Origin: Triplophysa rosa
Lineage: Eukaryota > Chordata > Actinopteri > Cypriniformes > Nemacheilidae
NCBI RefSeq assembly: GCF_024868665.1
Contig: NC_079898.1
Span: forward strand, 21,976,745-22,040,744
Direction of reading: 5' to 3'
Length of the DNA: 64,000 bases
Shown here: in pieces, positions 41,901-48,115 of the stretch
Layout of the letters: each line of letters starts with the position of its first letter
How positions within the stretch are numbered: position 1 is the first letter of the stretch
Made by a program: the position numbers and the translations under genes
The notes under the pieces: generated by a model
Database searches by the model: none
Told to the model about the DNA's origin: nothing
The model's input: only the letters and a program-made list of their open reading frames with translations

Positions 41901-43119
41901 TTAATTTACAACTACTTTGTGTAGCACTTAAGCTTATTGGAGCAGCATGTCCTGACACAACTGCGATTTATGAAGCGTTGTGTGGTTAAGCGTAAAAGCA
42001 ATGCCGTCAGCTGCCGCATATTCTCATTCGATCCTTTTACATCTCCTGACTTCAAGCTGAAAATCAACCAAATAAAAGAGCCTGGGCATTTTCACAGTTT
42101 TAAGGTCACCCGAGAGCGTTTTAGACCCCCAAAATGAAATTGAATGTCAAGTGCTACCACTGACCCTTCATACGCCAACGCTGTTTGCCATAACCCCGTC
42201 ACAGCATCCGGCCAAATTCGCAGCTTTTCCACAGGGTCATGCACTCTTTAAAAGTAGGCAGGGTTTCTTTTTTCCTTGCAAAGTTCTGGTTCTCAGCTTG
42301 ACTGAACTCCAAATCCCATCCCTTACCCTTCACCTTTACCATTGCAGAAAGTCATGCACACCAGAAAAAGGCATATGGAGCTGTTCCAGGAACTCAATCA
42401 GAAATTTCAAACCCTGGACCGATTTCGAGACATACCAAATATGGGCGGCATGGTGAGTAACAGGAAGCAGCCACTGCAGGGCGTGTGGGTTCAGCGTGTC
42501 TCATTACCGAGTGCCACGTTGTCTATGTTTAGCGTCTGTCTTCTGCAAGCGCCACACTCTTCTCGTACATCATCGAGCGACTCGAGGAATTAATAGTAAT
42601 CCACCCGCTGTATTCATGTGGAAAAATAGCTTGCCCCCTGCATGCCTGCCTACCCCCGAGGGTGATGGCGGGGGTATTCAGAGTATGAGAATAAAAAAAA
42701 TCATTTTTTTGTCATCACCGCCACCTCATGCGCTCATTCACACACAAGGCCGCTAACGTGCTTATTATTTTCCTCCCCATTGGCATATAACCGCTTGGCG
42801 AATGCACGGAAAAAACATCACTTGCTTTGCTTCAGATTTTGGAGAGGCTCTCTGTGGTTTCTGCACTGCGCTGCGCCAATTATCTGTAATTGTAAGACCG
42901 GTGGGATTGTTTGGTTCGAGCAGCCATCAGACCAATTCCAACACAATTACATTTCACCATCCAGCCGCATGTATCAGAGCCGCGATCGCTGTCGTTCTCC
43001 AAAACATTTTCCAGCTGACTGGCACTGCAGTGCTCACACCCTTAATCAATGAAGTGATTTTTACTCTTTTTTTTAATTATTATTAGTTCGGTATTATTAC
43101 AATATTCATTTGTCGACAG

Positions 43120-43151
<32 letters not shown>

Positions 43152-44604
43152 ATCATTGTGTAGTCACAGCTCCTGACAGCATGTCCCTTTTACCACGTTA
43201 TTCCCTTTTACCCATGTTCAATCAGCTCTGCAGAACTTTGCTATTCACCGCCTGTTGCTTAGTAACCACCACAAGCAATGAACCTTCATTTTTATTCACT
43301 CACAGAAGTTCCTTCCGTTCTTTCTGAACACAAAAACACTGAAACGATGATGTTAGGTCAGATGCTGCGATGATTGATCTCTGGATGTGTTAACTGTTCA
43401 GTTTTCTGGAGCACAATAACAAATAAATGAATGTTATTGCATTAGCATATAGTAATGTTAAAATATAACATTTACTGTAGTTCATGTTTGGTGTATAGAT
43501 CCATCAGCTATGTGAATTATTATGGTCTCCATAGCAACATTCATTGGCCAAGGACCGCCCAAAAGGCCGTCTGATGCAACCAATCACAGCTCGTTTTGTT
43601 CAGCTTCATGTTTAGGGGCGTGAAAATGAAACATTTATAAAAAAACATTATGTCCCAGACATCCCGCAGAATTCAACTGTACAATCAGATGACTACTTTA
43701 AATCTTAAGAAAATAGTTATTGTAGTTTTGTTTTCAGTTTTATCATGGTTTCCTCTGTGTTTTGCTTTTATTTATATATTTTTTCATGTTCATTTTTGGC
43801 GTCATTGTATTATTATTATTATTTTTATTTATTTATTTATATTATACTAAATTATATTATATTATAGTACATTACATTATATTAATTTATGTTTATTTAT
43901 TTATTTATTTTTAGGTTTAGTTTAGTTTCTCTTTATTTTCAGTTAATCATTTTAGGGCCTTAACTTAAATTTATCTCAGTTTTTTGCTGAGGCAACATTA
44001 CTAATTTTTGTTCAGTATTTCAAAGATTATTTCGGCTGATTAACAGATTTATTTTAATAGTTTTAGTTTTAATAAAATATAATAACCTTGCTCTTGAAGT
44101 TTTTCAAACATTCAACACATTCAGAGACTTGAGTTAACCAAACCAGAACTTTCGTTTCAGAGGGCAAAACTTTTGCAATGCAAAGACATTCATACAGTAT
44201 AAGTATGGCTTACTGTAGTTACTGTTACTGTAGTCTGAATATTTGGGGGCCAATATAGAAGAACACATTAGAAGATGAGTTAAAGCTGAATGATTCACGC
44301 TCACTCCTGTGCTGTAAAACGCTAACCACACGAGTTTCTATAATGAGCGAGCGCATGGAGAACGTTCCGGTAATGTGGTATTTCTAACACGTCTGCATCT
44401 CGTCCTTTTCTGTAGGACAAGATAATGCAGAACAAGAACCCCTGGGAGAGCTTCAACCCGGCGAGCGAATACCAGAACTACTCCACAATGAATGTACTAG
44501 AACCCGACACAAAGAACTCTCTGGAGATGACTAACGCCGAGTGGGAAAAGTGTGTCAGTCTCCCGCTGGACGTGCAGGAGGGAGATTTTCAGACGGAAGT
44601 CTGA
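3730..44604 (+). CDS. adgrb3: adgrb3 (BAI3) 3' half, 19 joined exons, partial at 5' end
   Basis: Adhesion GPCR B3, a postsynaptic and myoblast surface receptor. From family knowledge it binds C1q-like proteins outside the cell and ELMO/DOCK and PDZ scaffolds inside. The exons listed separately join without a frame break into 818 residues. Residues 1-108 are the distal GAIN domain, about 109-165 the GPS region, about 166-450 the seven helices with an extra loop-3 exon, and 450-818 the cytoplasmic tail. The tail contains SLERRKSRY, a [16 protein letters not shown] helix and the terminal QTEV. All introns have GT-AG ends and matching phases. Assignment to B3 rather than B1 or B2 rests on the loop-3 insert, the tail without a proline-rich block and the C-terminal wording; this is recall, not a search. 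The start codon and the CUB, TSP1 and hormone-receptor exons are outside the window. No frameshift or premature stop is present, so the gene looks intact. Confidence 0.97.
3877..5630 (+). other. adgrb3 intron with possible conserved noncoding segment
   Basis: AT-rich to about 5030. From 5030 to 5480 the sequence is non-repetitive, of moderate GC and rich in TAATTA/ATTA-type motifs (CCTAATTAGAG, CATTTTAATTATC, CCATTAATTGG), the texture of developmental enhancers. No coding exon is visible. Confidence 0.35.
5631..5706 (+). CDS. adgrb3: adgrb3 exon b: GAIN domain segment
   Basis: 76 bp between CCGGCAG and CG|GTAAGA. The joined frame reads [20 protein letters not shown], equivalent to the conserved SVFVLGAVLYKNL stretch of BAI3. 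It begins with two bases completing the previous codon and ends with two bases of an Arg codon. Confidence 0.95.
5707..9045 (+). other. adgrb3 intron with degenerate MITE
   Basis: AT-rich intron. About 7140-7445 is a decayed copy of the TTAA-type MITE family: CTGTCACCATTTACCCTCATG, AGAAGATATTTTGAGAAATG, ACAATGGAAGTCAATGGG and GGAATGACATGAGGAG are its usual internal words. No exon was recognised elsewhere. Confidence 0.55.
9046..9148 (+). CDS. adgrb3: adgrb3 exon c: GAIN domain segment
   Basis: 103 bp with acceptor CTGCAG and donor AAT|GTAAGC. It encodes [19 protein letters not shown] and continues to [10 protein letters not shown], the beta-strands before the GPS. It ends on a codon boundary, so it joins the next exon in phase 0. 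NNT is a possible N-glycosylation site. Confidence 0.95.
9440..10030 (+). repeat. TAA/AT-rich low-complexity tract
   Basis: Imperfect runs of TAA, TTAT and ATT, with a strong hairpin at 9598-9653. A fragment at 9763-9806 duplicates the MITE left part at 10031-10089 (both read GATTTCCCTCATGTCACTCC), so the tract has grown by local duplication. Confidence 0.8.
9598..9653 (+). repeat. Hairpin-forming inverted repeat
   Basis: ATCAAAGTTGTCCTAGACAAG faces CTTGTCAAAGGACAACTTTGAT across a 13-base loop. The arms pair over about 20 positions with one small irregularity near AGA/AAA. It could be a remnant of a palindromic element or a structured RNA; expression is unknown. Confidence 0.7.
10031..10925 (+). 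mobile_element. TTAA-type MITE interrupted by another element
   Basis: The left part (10031-10090) and right part (10747-10925, ending GGGTGAACTATTCCTTTAA) together give one MITE of the family seen intact at 33806-34065. The break falls inside the common word CCAAACCTGTATGAC. Confidence 0.75.
10091..10746 (+). mobile_element. PIF/Harbinger-like nonautonomous element nested in a MITE
   Basis: It has perfect 13-bp terminal inverted repeats, GGGTGCGTTTCCC and GGGAAACGCACCC, about 656 bp apart. It is flanked by CTA and CTG, compatible with a 3-bp target duplication that has mutated once. Size, ends and 3-bp target fit PIF/Harbinger MITEs. There is no transposase ORF, so it would depend on an enzyme encoded elsewhere. 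Confidence 0.75.
11384..11427 (+). CDS. adgrb3: adgrb3 exon d: start of GPS motif
   Basis: Only 44 bp, with acceptor TTCCAG and donor AT|GTAAGTG. It encodes [14 protein letters not shown], giving the first Cys and the CALW core of the GPS. It is followed within 20 bp by a long GT-rich microsatellite (11446-11502). The last two bases complete a Met codon with the next exon. Confidence 0.95.
11446..11502 (+). repeat. GT/GCGT microsatellite
   Basis: An interrupted GT and GCGT run beginning 19 bp after the donor of the exon at 11384-11427. Confidence 0.95.
11503..16739 (+). other. adgrb3 intron with possible conserved noncoding segments
   Basis: No coding exon recognised. 13140-13900 is non-repetitive and rich in homeodomain-type words (GATGATTTATG, TTTTAATTAGCC, TTTGCATGATG), so it is a candidate enhancer cluster. 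12400-12620 also contains a GCGTGC/GCACGC inverted pair around AATTAATAAA. The rest is AT-rich. Confidence 0.35.
16740..17310 (+). promoter_or_regulatory. Intragenic CpG-rich block, possible internal adgrb3 promoter
   Basis: By hand count there are roughly 45-50 CpG dinucleotides in about 560 bp, whereas neighbouring intron sequence has very few. It lies just upstream of the GPS exon at 17425. CpG islands usually mark promoters. It contains an ATG at 17153 that opens a 52-codon ORF (see next entry). No clear TATA box was seen. The region could instead be a regulatory island without transcription. Confidence 0.5.
17153..17307 (+). CDS. Putative alternative first coding exon of adgrb3
   Basis: The ORF starts ATG at 17153 and reads [20 protein letters not shown], then a hydrophilic part ending RLLCFAK. 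A donor AA|GTAAAG at 17308 leaves two bases, exactly the phase the exon at 17425 needs (AA plus G gives Lys). The junction would read ...CFAKKNDSWGSW. Two other GTGAGT donors inside the ORF are in the wrong phase. The first 15 residues are mostly hydrophobic but contain an Arg, so they are only a weak signal peptide. Without splicing the ORF stops at 17309-17311. This is inference from phase and CpG context; no homologue was recognised. Confidence 0.3.
17425..17551 (+). CDS. adgrb3: adgrb3 exon e: GPS motif and cleavage position
   Basis: 127 bp with acceptor TTGTGTAG and donor ATA|GTAAGT. It encodes [18 protein letters not shown] and then [20 protein letters not shown]. The W..W..GC...C.C pattern of the GPS is complete together with the previous exon. 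The position normally HL/T or HL/S for autoproteolysis reads R-V-S here, so the general-base His is absent. From memory human BAI3 has R-L-S, so loss of the His is a family trait and the Val is the local change. NDS could be N-glycosylated. The upstream CpG-rich block may supply an alternative first exon (see finding). Confidence 0.96.
17552..18729 (+). other. adgrb3 intron
   Basis: No repeat or exon recognised. The last 130 bp before the acceptor (about 18590-18720) are of balanced composition and look non-random, perhaps conserved. Confidence 0.3.
18730..18833 (+). CDS. adgrb3: adgrb3 exon f: stalk/tethered region and TM1
   Basis: 104 bp with acceptor CACAG and donor AG|GTAAGTG. It encodes [18 protein letters not shown] and the rest of a hydrophobic helix ending AVVYAVLWR. 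This is the juxtamembrane link and transmembrane helix 1. Only 92 bp separate it from the next exon. Confidence 0.96.
18926..19028 (+). CDS. adgrb3: adgrb3 exon g: TM2
   Basis: 103 bp with acceptor TTCCAG and donor GCG|GTAAAT. It encodes [20 protein letters not shown] followed by [14 protein letters not shown], the first intracellular loop and helix 2, near-invariant in BAI receptors. It ends in phase 0 before a 13.9-kb intron. Confidence 0.97.
19029..21451 (+). other. adgrb3 large intron, first part
   Basis: Ordinary intron sequence. Short ORFs at 20050 and 20671 show no family features. Nothing else was recognised. Confidence 0.4.
21452..22020 (+). mobile_element. 569-bp MITE with TTAAAGGGGTCATATG ends
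   Basis: The left end TTAAAGGGGTCATATGGCGC is matched by the inverted right end GTGTCATATGACCCCTTTAA. Both ends carry TTAA, suggesting TTAA target choice. The inside has CCAATCA-type words and no transposase. This end sequence is common in cyprinid DNA (recall). Confidence 0.85.
22021..25485 (+). other. adgrb3 large intron, second part
   Basis: It contains a short (TG)n run at 24119-24136. About 24140-24330 and 23100-23290 are non-repetitive with balanced composition and could be conserved noncoding DNA. No exon was recognised. Confidence 0.35.
25486..25773 (+). mobile_element. Dispersed repeat family A, copy 2
   Basis: Contains CTTTCGAAGCACTACGGTGG, CTGTAGAGCAGTTTGTCCG, AGCTCATTCTAATGTAATAA and the end ACTGGACCTTTAA. 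It is the reverse orientation of the copy at 2766-3032 and overlaps the text of the copy cut by the right window edge. Confidence 0.8.
26490..27303 (+). mobile_element. 814-bp hAT-like element with perfect 14-bp inverted ends
   Basis: CAGGGTTTTTCCTG at the left is exactly inverted as CAGGAAAAACCCTG at the right. GTCACC flanks both sides (26484-26489 and 27304-27309). The CAGGG start suggests hAT, whose target duplication is normally 8 bp; only 6 are clear here. The interior has a GGAGGCGGCCGCCTCC palindrome and a GATTCATTTGAACC-type repeat word but no transposase. Confidence 0.8.
27479..27675 (+). repeat. GAATTCGTATGAATT-type palindromic repeat
   Basis: Several inverted copies of AATTCGTATGAATTC followed by GTTTAGGGGTGGGGTTAGGG. 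The last word recurs inverted at about 53130-53162. A dispersed repeat of unknown class. Confidence 0.6.
27760..28306 (+). mobile_element. 547-bp MITE with TTAAAGAGYACATAAC ends
   Basis: The left end TTAAAGAGTACATAACC matches the inverted right end GTTATGTGCTCTTTAA with one substitution. Both have TTAA at the outer edge. The interior has GATTGGTCAGATGGTC, GATTGGTCTACCGCG and a CTATATATAGTGACGT word. The general design resembles the element at 21452-22020. Confidence 0.8.
28307..30060 (+). other. adgrb3 large intron, third part
   Basis: 28500-28980 is non-repetitive with ATTA-type words and could be conserved noncoding DNA. The open stretch around 29564-30040 has overlapping short ORFs in several frames without family features. 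No exon was recognised. Confidence 0.35.
30060..30600 (+). repeat. Three imperfect copies of a TTTAGAATCAGAA...GGCTTTATTGGCAAC repeat
   Basis: The word recurs at about 30100, 30321 and 30484, each followed by a T-rich ATTTTATTTT stretch; a (TTTG)n run lies at about 30237-30260. The AATCAGAA..GCTTTATTG word is widespread in fish genomes near retroposon 3' ends (recall). Probably local duplication of one insertion. Confidence 0.7.
30985..31021 (+). repeat. Perfect 16-bp palindrome with 5-base loop
   Basis: AGTAGGGTATGAATAG, then AACTT, then CTATTCATACCCTACT. All 16 positions pair. Confidence 0.95.
31322..31800 (+). pseudogene. Possible decayed retroelement RNase H fragment
   Basis: An open stretch of 141 codons (to 31747) includes [12 protein letters not shown], which resembles the (T/I)DAS..GWG start of reverse-transcriptase-linked RNase H in fish DIRS and gypsy elements. 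Coding-like text then appears to shift frame ([11 protein letters not shown] and later). No ends, LTR or reverse-transcriptase motif were found. Low certainty. Confidence 0.25.
32871..32920 (+). repeat. (TC)n run before an adgrb3 acceptor
   Basis: A pyrimidine run with 17 TC pairs, ending 10 bp before the AG of the exon at 32931. Confidence 0.95.
32931..33081 (+). CDS. adgrb3: adgrb3 exon h: TM3 and second intracellular loop
   Basis: 151 bp with acceptor GGACAG, which lies 10 bp after a (CT)n run, and donor G|GTGAGT. It encodes [20 protein letters not shown], then [12 protein letters not shown] (helix 3) and [17 protein letters not shown]. The Cys in ICT is the conserved partner of the Cys in extracellular loop 2. 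Confidence 0.97.
33082..33805 (+). other. adgrb3 intron, nothing recognised
   Basis: AT-rich intron after the TM3 exon. No repeat or exon was recognised. Confidence 0.4.
33806..34065 (+). mobile_element. Complete TTAA-type MITE, 260 bp, reference copy
   Basis: The left end TTAAAGGGACAGTTCACCC is matched by the inverted right end GGTGTACTGTCCCTTTAA. Internal words are CTGTCATCATTATTTCCCTC, AATGGAAGTCAATGAGGGCC and TTTGCAATGACATGAGGATG. Decayed or partial copies lie at 7140, 10031, 40766, 45964, 48116, 60970, 62050, 62527 and 63180. Confidence 0.85.
34066..34826 (+). other. adgrb3 intron, nothing recognised
   Basis: Contains an ORF on each strand near 34305-34622 with no family features. Otherwise featureless. 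Confidence 0.35.
34827..34896 (+). CDS. adgrb3: adgrb3 exon i: TM4
   Basis: 70 bp with acceptor TCAAAG and donor TA|GTAAGT. It encodes [20 protein letters not shown], which is helix 4 and the start of extracellular loop 2. The last two bases complete a Tyr codon with the next exon. Confidence 0.95.
35263..35329 (+). CDS. adgrb3: adgrb3 exon j: extracellular loop 2 and start of TM5
   Basis: 67 bp with acceptor CTGCAG and donor CTG|GTAATT. It encodes [20 protein letters not shown], the adhesion-family CWLS loop with the disulfide Cys, then the start of helix 5. Confidence 0.96.
35730..35815 (+). CDS. adgrb3: adgrb3 exon k: TM5 and start of loop 3
   Basis: 86 bp with acceptor TTCAG and donor GG|GTAAGA. 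It encodes [20 protein letters not shown] and then EKKLKHRAG. It covers the cytoplasmic end of helix 5 and the basic beginning of the third intracellular loop. It ends with two bases of a Gly codon. Confidence 0.96.
36000..36390 (+). repeat. AT-rich imperfect tandem repeat
   Basis: TATTCTTCAAGAAGGCAATG-type words recur at about 36001, 36103, 36177 and 36329, with TTTATTTTATATTATAT spacers. Unit length varies. It fills most of the intron before the loop-3 exon. Confidence 0.8.
36588..36686 (+). CDS. adgrb3: adgrb3 exon l: BAI3-type loop 3 insert, skippable
   Basis: 99 bp with acceptor TCTGCAG and donor AT|GTAAGT. It encodes [20 protein letters not shown] and continues [12 protein letters not shown], with a C..C pair. 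It is symmetric: it starts after two bases and ends with two bases, and its length is divisible by three. Skipping it would join GG to GGCG and read ...RAGASLWSS, the uninterrupted loop seen in BAI1 and BAI2. Confidence 0.95.
36952..37123 (+). CDS. adgrb3: adgrb3 exon m: TM6 and TM7
   Basis: 172 bp with acceptor CACAG and donor GAG|GTAGGC. It encodes [20 protein letters not shown] (helix 6), a short loop with MTDKRS, and [20 protein letters not shown] (helix 7), ending HCILRRE. This is the most conserved stretch of the receptor in the window. Confidence 0.97.
37124..37596 (+). other. adgrb3 intron, nothing recognised
   Basis: A short intron after the TM6/TM7 exon. A weakly MITE-like middle (about 37200-37440) was not resolved. 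Confidence 0.3.
37597..37692 (+). CDS. adgrb3: adgrb3 exon n: proximal cytoplasmic tail
   Basis: 96 bp, 32 whole codons, between CACAG and ATG|GTACGA. It encodes [20 protein letters not shown], then [12 protein letters not shown]. It matches the BAI3 proximal tail. Both splice ends are in phase 0. Confidence 0.95.
37693..38362 (+). other. adgrb3 intron, nothing recognised
   Basis: No repeat, hairpin or exon stands out. Confidence 0.3.
38363..38402 (+). CDS. adgrb3: adgrb3 exon o: cytoplasmic tail
   Basis: 40 bp between CACAG and CAG|GTAGGA. It encodes [13 protein letters not shown], a short tail exon conserved in all BAI receptors. Confidence 0.94.
38403..41039 (+). other. adgrb3 intron with MITE fragment
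   Basis: An (AT)n run lies at 40262-40281, and an end-less piece of the TTAA-type MITE at about 40766-40945 (CCAAACCTGTATGACTTATT, CCCCCCATTGACTTCCGTTG). The rest is AT-rich with no exon. Confidence 0.55.
40766..40945 (+). mobile_element. TTAA-type MITE fragment
   Basis: Keeps the internal words of the family but neither terminal repeat. Confidence 0.65.
41040..41683 (+). CDS. adgrb3: adgrb3 exon p: large cytoplasmic tail exon
   Basis: 644 bp, the largest exon here, GC-rich against its AT-rich introns. The acceptor is ACTCGCAG and the donor GAG|GTGCGC. It begins [20 protein letters not shown] and carries [40 protein letters not shown] and [17 protein letters not shown]. There is no proline-rich block, which favours B3 over B1. 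Its middle (about residues 540-640 of the joined frame) looks diverged from what I recall of mammalian BAI3. Confidence 0.96.
41777..41812 (+). CDS. adgrb3: adgrb3 exon q: micro-exon of the tail
   Basis: 36 bp, 12 codons, encoding [12 protein letters not shown] between CTACAG and GAG|GTAAGT. Phase 0 on both sides, so it could be skipped in frame. The RRKSRY.DLDFE sequence is conserved across BAI receptors. Confidence 0.94.
41813..42347 (+). other. adgrb3 intron, nothing recognised
   Basis: No repeat or structure recognised. Confidence 0.3.
42348..42452 (+). CDS. adgrb3: adgrb3 exon r: ELMO-binding helix region
   Basis: 105 bp, 35 codons, between TTGCAG and ATG|GTGAGT. It encodes [20 protein letters not shown] followed by [15 protein letters not shown]. 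The RKR-containing amphipathic helix is the segment known in BAI1 and BAI3 to recruit ELMO and so DOCK/Rac. That function is family knowledge. Confidence 0.95.
42453..44415 (+). other. adgrb3 last intron
   Basis: A (CA)n run lies at 43120-43148 and an ATT/TTTA-rich tract at about 43790-43920. Around 42780-43040 the sequence is non-repetitive and may be conserved. No exon was recognised. Confidence 0.4.
43120..43148 (+). repeat. (CA)n microsatellite
   Basis: Uninterrupted CA dinucleotides. Confidence 0.95.
44416..44604 (+). CDS. adgrb3: adgrb3 last coding exon with PDZ ligand
   Basis: 189 bp with acceptor TTCTGTAG, stop TGA at 44602-44604. It begins [20 protein letters not shown] and ends [14 protein letters not shown]. 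The final QTEV is a class I PDZ-binding motif, conserved in BAI receptors and used with synaptic MAGUK-type scaffolds. Confidence 0.96.
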   Translation, partial: DKIMQNKNPWESFNPASEYQNYSTMNVLEPDTKNSLEMTNAEWEKCVSLPLDVQEGDFQTEV

Positions 44605-45345
44605 GGAATAATGAGGCGTATGAGACGGTGGACATATTTTGCACTGAACAAAAACACTGAAGACTTTTCACGCAGCCTTGGAACGACATATCTGGATTCT
44701 AGGAGAATAGCAGGGACGATACGTGCCAATAAGATTTTAAAAAACAAAGGCGCAGGATAAGAAGACTTTAGAAAAAGACAAAAAAACATCTGTGTTATCT
44801 TTTCTTTTGTATTCGCACTCGTGTATTTAGTGGGGGGCAGACATGTACAATATCGAACATCGCGTGTTTCAAACGTACCAATCGGAAAAGATTGGGTCCT
44901 GATATCTCGAGTCCCAGATGAGAGAAATGAACAAGACACAACGTGTGACGTCCACCCACGAGCGGCAGCGGGTTCACGTTCGACTGGAGACGAGCCCGGC
45001 AACACAATGTATATACTTGAGCAGGTTTTTAAAAACGTTTATAACAAGTCCGTTTGGCCATTACTACACTTTTTACTTTATAATACGAAAAGAGAAAACT
45101 ATTCAGAGGCAAAGAGAGATTTCACTGTCATTTAAAAACGAATGTTTGTCAAGCTACATTCTTCATTGCTTTAAATGCAATAAAGGTAATACTCACTTTT
45201 TTATGAATAATATATTTCAAAACTTTAATACTGCAGAATCTGCTTGGAAGCTCAGTAAAGCTCTCTCATCTGCAGCCCTGTATAAAATATTTAAAAATCC
45301 AAAATGTTGTATGGTGTAAATAAAACTTTTGTCTACATATGTTTT
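44605..45345 (+). other. adgrb3: adgrb3 3' UTR (putative)
   Basis: About 740 bp follow the stop before the sequence changes character. AATAAA occurs at 45179-45184 and again at 45319-45324, the second followed by a T-rich stretch, so the main cleavage site is probably near 45340. The end is inferred from the signals, not from transcripts. Confidence 0.6.
45319..45324 (+). terminator. Polyadenylation signal AATAAA, adgrb3
   Basis: A canonical hexamer 715 bp after the adgrb3 stop, with a T-rich element (CTTTTGTCTAC) just downstream. An earlier AATAAA at 45179 could give a shorter 3' end. Confidence 0.6.
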
Positions 45346-45963
45346 ACTTGTGCCAAGTTTATTTTAATGAGAAAAGAGAAAATGCCAACATGATGAGAGA
45401 GTTATAGCGAAAAATGTTAACATTTGAAAACGGAATGTAAATAAAAGAGGAAATATGTTCGTACTGCTTCAGAGAGCTTGTCAACTTACTCCTGTGTGCT
45501 GCTGCGTGTGTCTGCCGTGCTTTTCTCTCCAGCAATGATCCCTGAGGCTGTGTGGAAATATTCTCTAGGTCATTCCTAATTTAACAGCAGAAGAAAATGT
45601 TTGATAATGATTGTTACACCACAGGCAAATAACAACAGTGGCAATAGTCTTGCGTGGTGCTGTATATAAAAACAGCACCGTGACGCTAAAAATAACAGCA
45701 AGTGTAGTGACTTCGGGGTAAGGCCGCATCACATATGTCATGCCTTATGTGCCAGTATGCAGTGAGCTGCGGACCTGACGGGATAAAGAAGACTGAGCCA
45801 CAAAAACCCAAACAGCTTCATACAGCACAGTGTCATATTGGTGGTAAATAGATTGATTGACTTGATATATTACAGTTGTAGTGCTTTTCTGTTTTTACTG
45901 CACGTCACACCATATGGCACTTTCCACAAGCATTCATTTTTCATCAAAACTTAAAGAAGGTAC

Positions 45964-46193
45964 TTAAAGTGATAGGACGCCCAAAAATGAACATTCTTTC
46001 ATTCTTCACCATCATGCCATTCCCAACTGTGACTTTCTCATGCAGACCACAAAAGAAGATATTTTGAAGAATGTTGGTAAGCCATTGCCATTGTATTGAC
46101 ACAAAACCACTTTTCATGATACTTTCTTTTCCACAGGAGAACAAGTCATATACGGGTTTTGAATACAACATTTTGGGTGAACTGTCCCTTTAA
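45964..46193 (+). mobile_element. TTAA-type MITE, 230 bp
   Basis: The left end is decayed (TTAAAGTGATAGGACGCCC), while the right end TTTTGGGTGAACTGTCCCTTTAA is intact; internal words match the copy at 33806. It lies in the intergenic region after adgrb3. Confidence 0.8.
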
Positions 46194-47514
46194 CATTTTT
46201 AAGATCTCACACTGAATATTTGTATGAGCTGTTTTTTTCCAACATGTGTTTATTGTATGCAATATAAAGGCTTGCGATTTTGCAACATTTGACAGTTTGA
46301 GACATACTAAACATCTAAAACATCCAAATTAAACCAAATTTATTTGATCTTTAAAAAAGCCAGAATGCAAGACCTATGGATGCAAATTTAGCCTATCCTG
46401 TCAGCAAAAACAACATGATATGAAGAAAAGCATTGTGTAAAAAAAGCATGTGTGGATTTCACATTTGAAAAAAATACTTATTGGATGTCACAATTTTGTC
46501 GCCTTGGAATTATAATAAGGTTCTATCTGCCATGTCACATTTTTTCAAAAATTTTGTGACAACTTATTTACATTATGTGATGTGTTTCTTTAAGTTGTGT
46601 ACAGTACATTTAGAGACTTTTTTAGAAAACGAAAAGGTTTTATCTATCTCAAAACTGATCAGCATGCAGGATCCATATATTTTTTGACAAATTGTCGCTT
46701 TGGAACTTTTTAAAAAGTTATCTTTAGAACTTTATATCTCAGGTCCTCCTCTATGAATTTAAAGTCATTTAAAGTCAAACCTGCCCTGATACCTTTAGCT
46801 TGAGGCTACATCATGAAGAGGTGGAACCACGGGATAATCTTTATTCAATCTTTATTCCTCAGATGCATGTAATGCAGGAAAAAATCCTCATCCCACAAAC
46901 CTGCAGCCTCCATGACGTCAAAGAATTGATTTACCAAACACTGCAGTTCCTTGACTCATCCTATATGTTTACCGCATCGGAGACATGCCACGCTGTGTGA
47001 AATGTGTAATGGGATATGGTCACACACACGTCAATCATGTGTAGCCTACGCAATAAGACATAGCCTACCATCCTCAATTCCATCAGGTCAGACTTTAACA
47101 ATACTCGAGGAGATTATTTCGGAACTCTCTGGGATTTGATTTAATACCTTTACCAGATTCGCTAGGGCTATATCGACTTTCACTGATGACAGGTATGACA
47201 GTAAAAGTGGTTAAAAGGGATTCTACGTCCCGACTTCATCTCACCTGGAGCTAATAACATGAGCCACAAGTTCTGGTTTATGACTGACACATTAAAATGC
47301 ATTAAAATTATACCGAGCCACAGAGGAACGCCTGCTGCCATGGTGACGTCTGAGCGAATGAAGGTGTCTGACAGTTTAAATTCATCCCCCAGTCTGTTAA
47401 AGAGCACAATTTGTATTTCAGAGAAACAACATTTGGGTCTGTGGATAAATCAAACTCAACTTTACGCGCAAGAGTTTAGATGAGTCATTCATTATCAACA
47501 TTCTGAGATATGAA
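46194..47514 (+). other. Intergenic, unrecognised
   Basis: It contains an unrecognised 66-codon ORF at 46800-47000 and a full CRE-type palindrome TGACGTCA at 46913-46920. No domain is visible in the ORF. Possible regulatory DNA. Confidence 0.3.
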
Positions 47515-47890
47515 ATAGGGCGCGTGTCATTCGTTTTAAACGGAACAGACAGCGCGCGAATAACAACGCGCTCGATTTGTTAGTCGAGCTTCGAGAAGAC
47601 CTAATGATGAGCGTGACCGAAACATTGACCCGAGTTCAGAAAAACAGACGATAATGAGTTTTAGAGGAAGCGCTGGATAATGCGAACGGTGACTGGATAT
47701 GTCACCATATTAAAGTGCGTGAGACAGTCTCATTATGACATCAGCCAAAGTCAATGACACACTTTCTCTTACGCGCAAGAGATCCCAAGCGGCGGTTGCG
47801 CGGTCTCCACGGCTCTGAATGAATGCTTTCGTCCTCTTCTGTTCTCAAAACGTCAAATCCATCACGTTACGGTCCAGCGGGAAATCACAG
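47515..47890 (+). promoter_or_regulatory. Intergenic CpG-rich block
   Basis: CpG-dense words cluster here (GGGCGCGTG, CAGCGCGCGAATAAC, ACGCGCTCG, AAGCGGCGGTTGCGCGG) within AT-rich surroundings. No ORF or gene start was recognised on either strand. It may be the promoter of an unknown transcript or an enhancer. Confidence 0.35.
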
Positions 47891-48115
47891 CAAATAACAT
47901 TCTGAGAACATATAGCGAATGGGCCCTCGTGGACACTTGTAGCTCTTGCAGGGGACACGTGGAGAGCTGGAAGAGACTCGTCTTGCGGTATTGTGACGGG
48001 GGAGAGGACCATTTGTCACTTGAAGGATGATTTTTAAGCTGAAAGAATGAGCTATAACGTCATATAAAAAGAGGACTAAAAAGACACGGCATTTCAACAC
48101 AGTAAGTATTACCAC

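Noticed and set aside
46800..47000. 66-codon ORF in the intergenic region
   Set aside because: No signal, domain or splice support, and its length is common by chance; kept only as unrecognised sequence.
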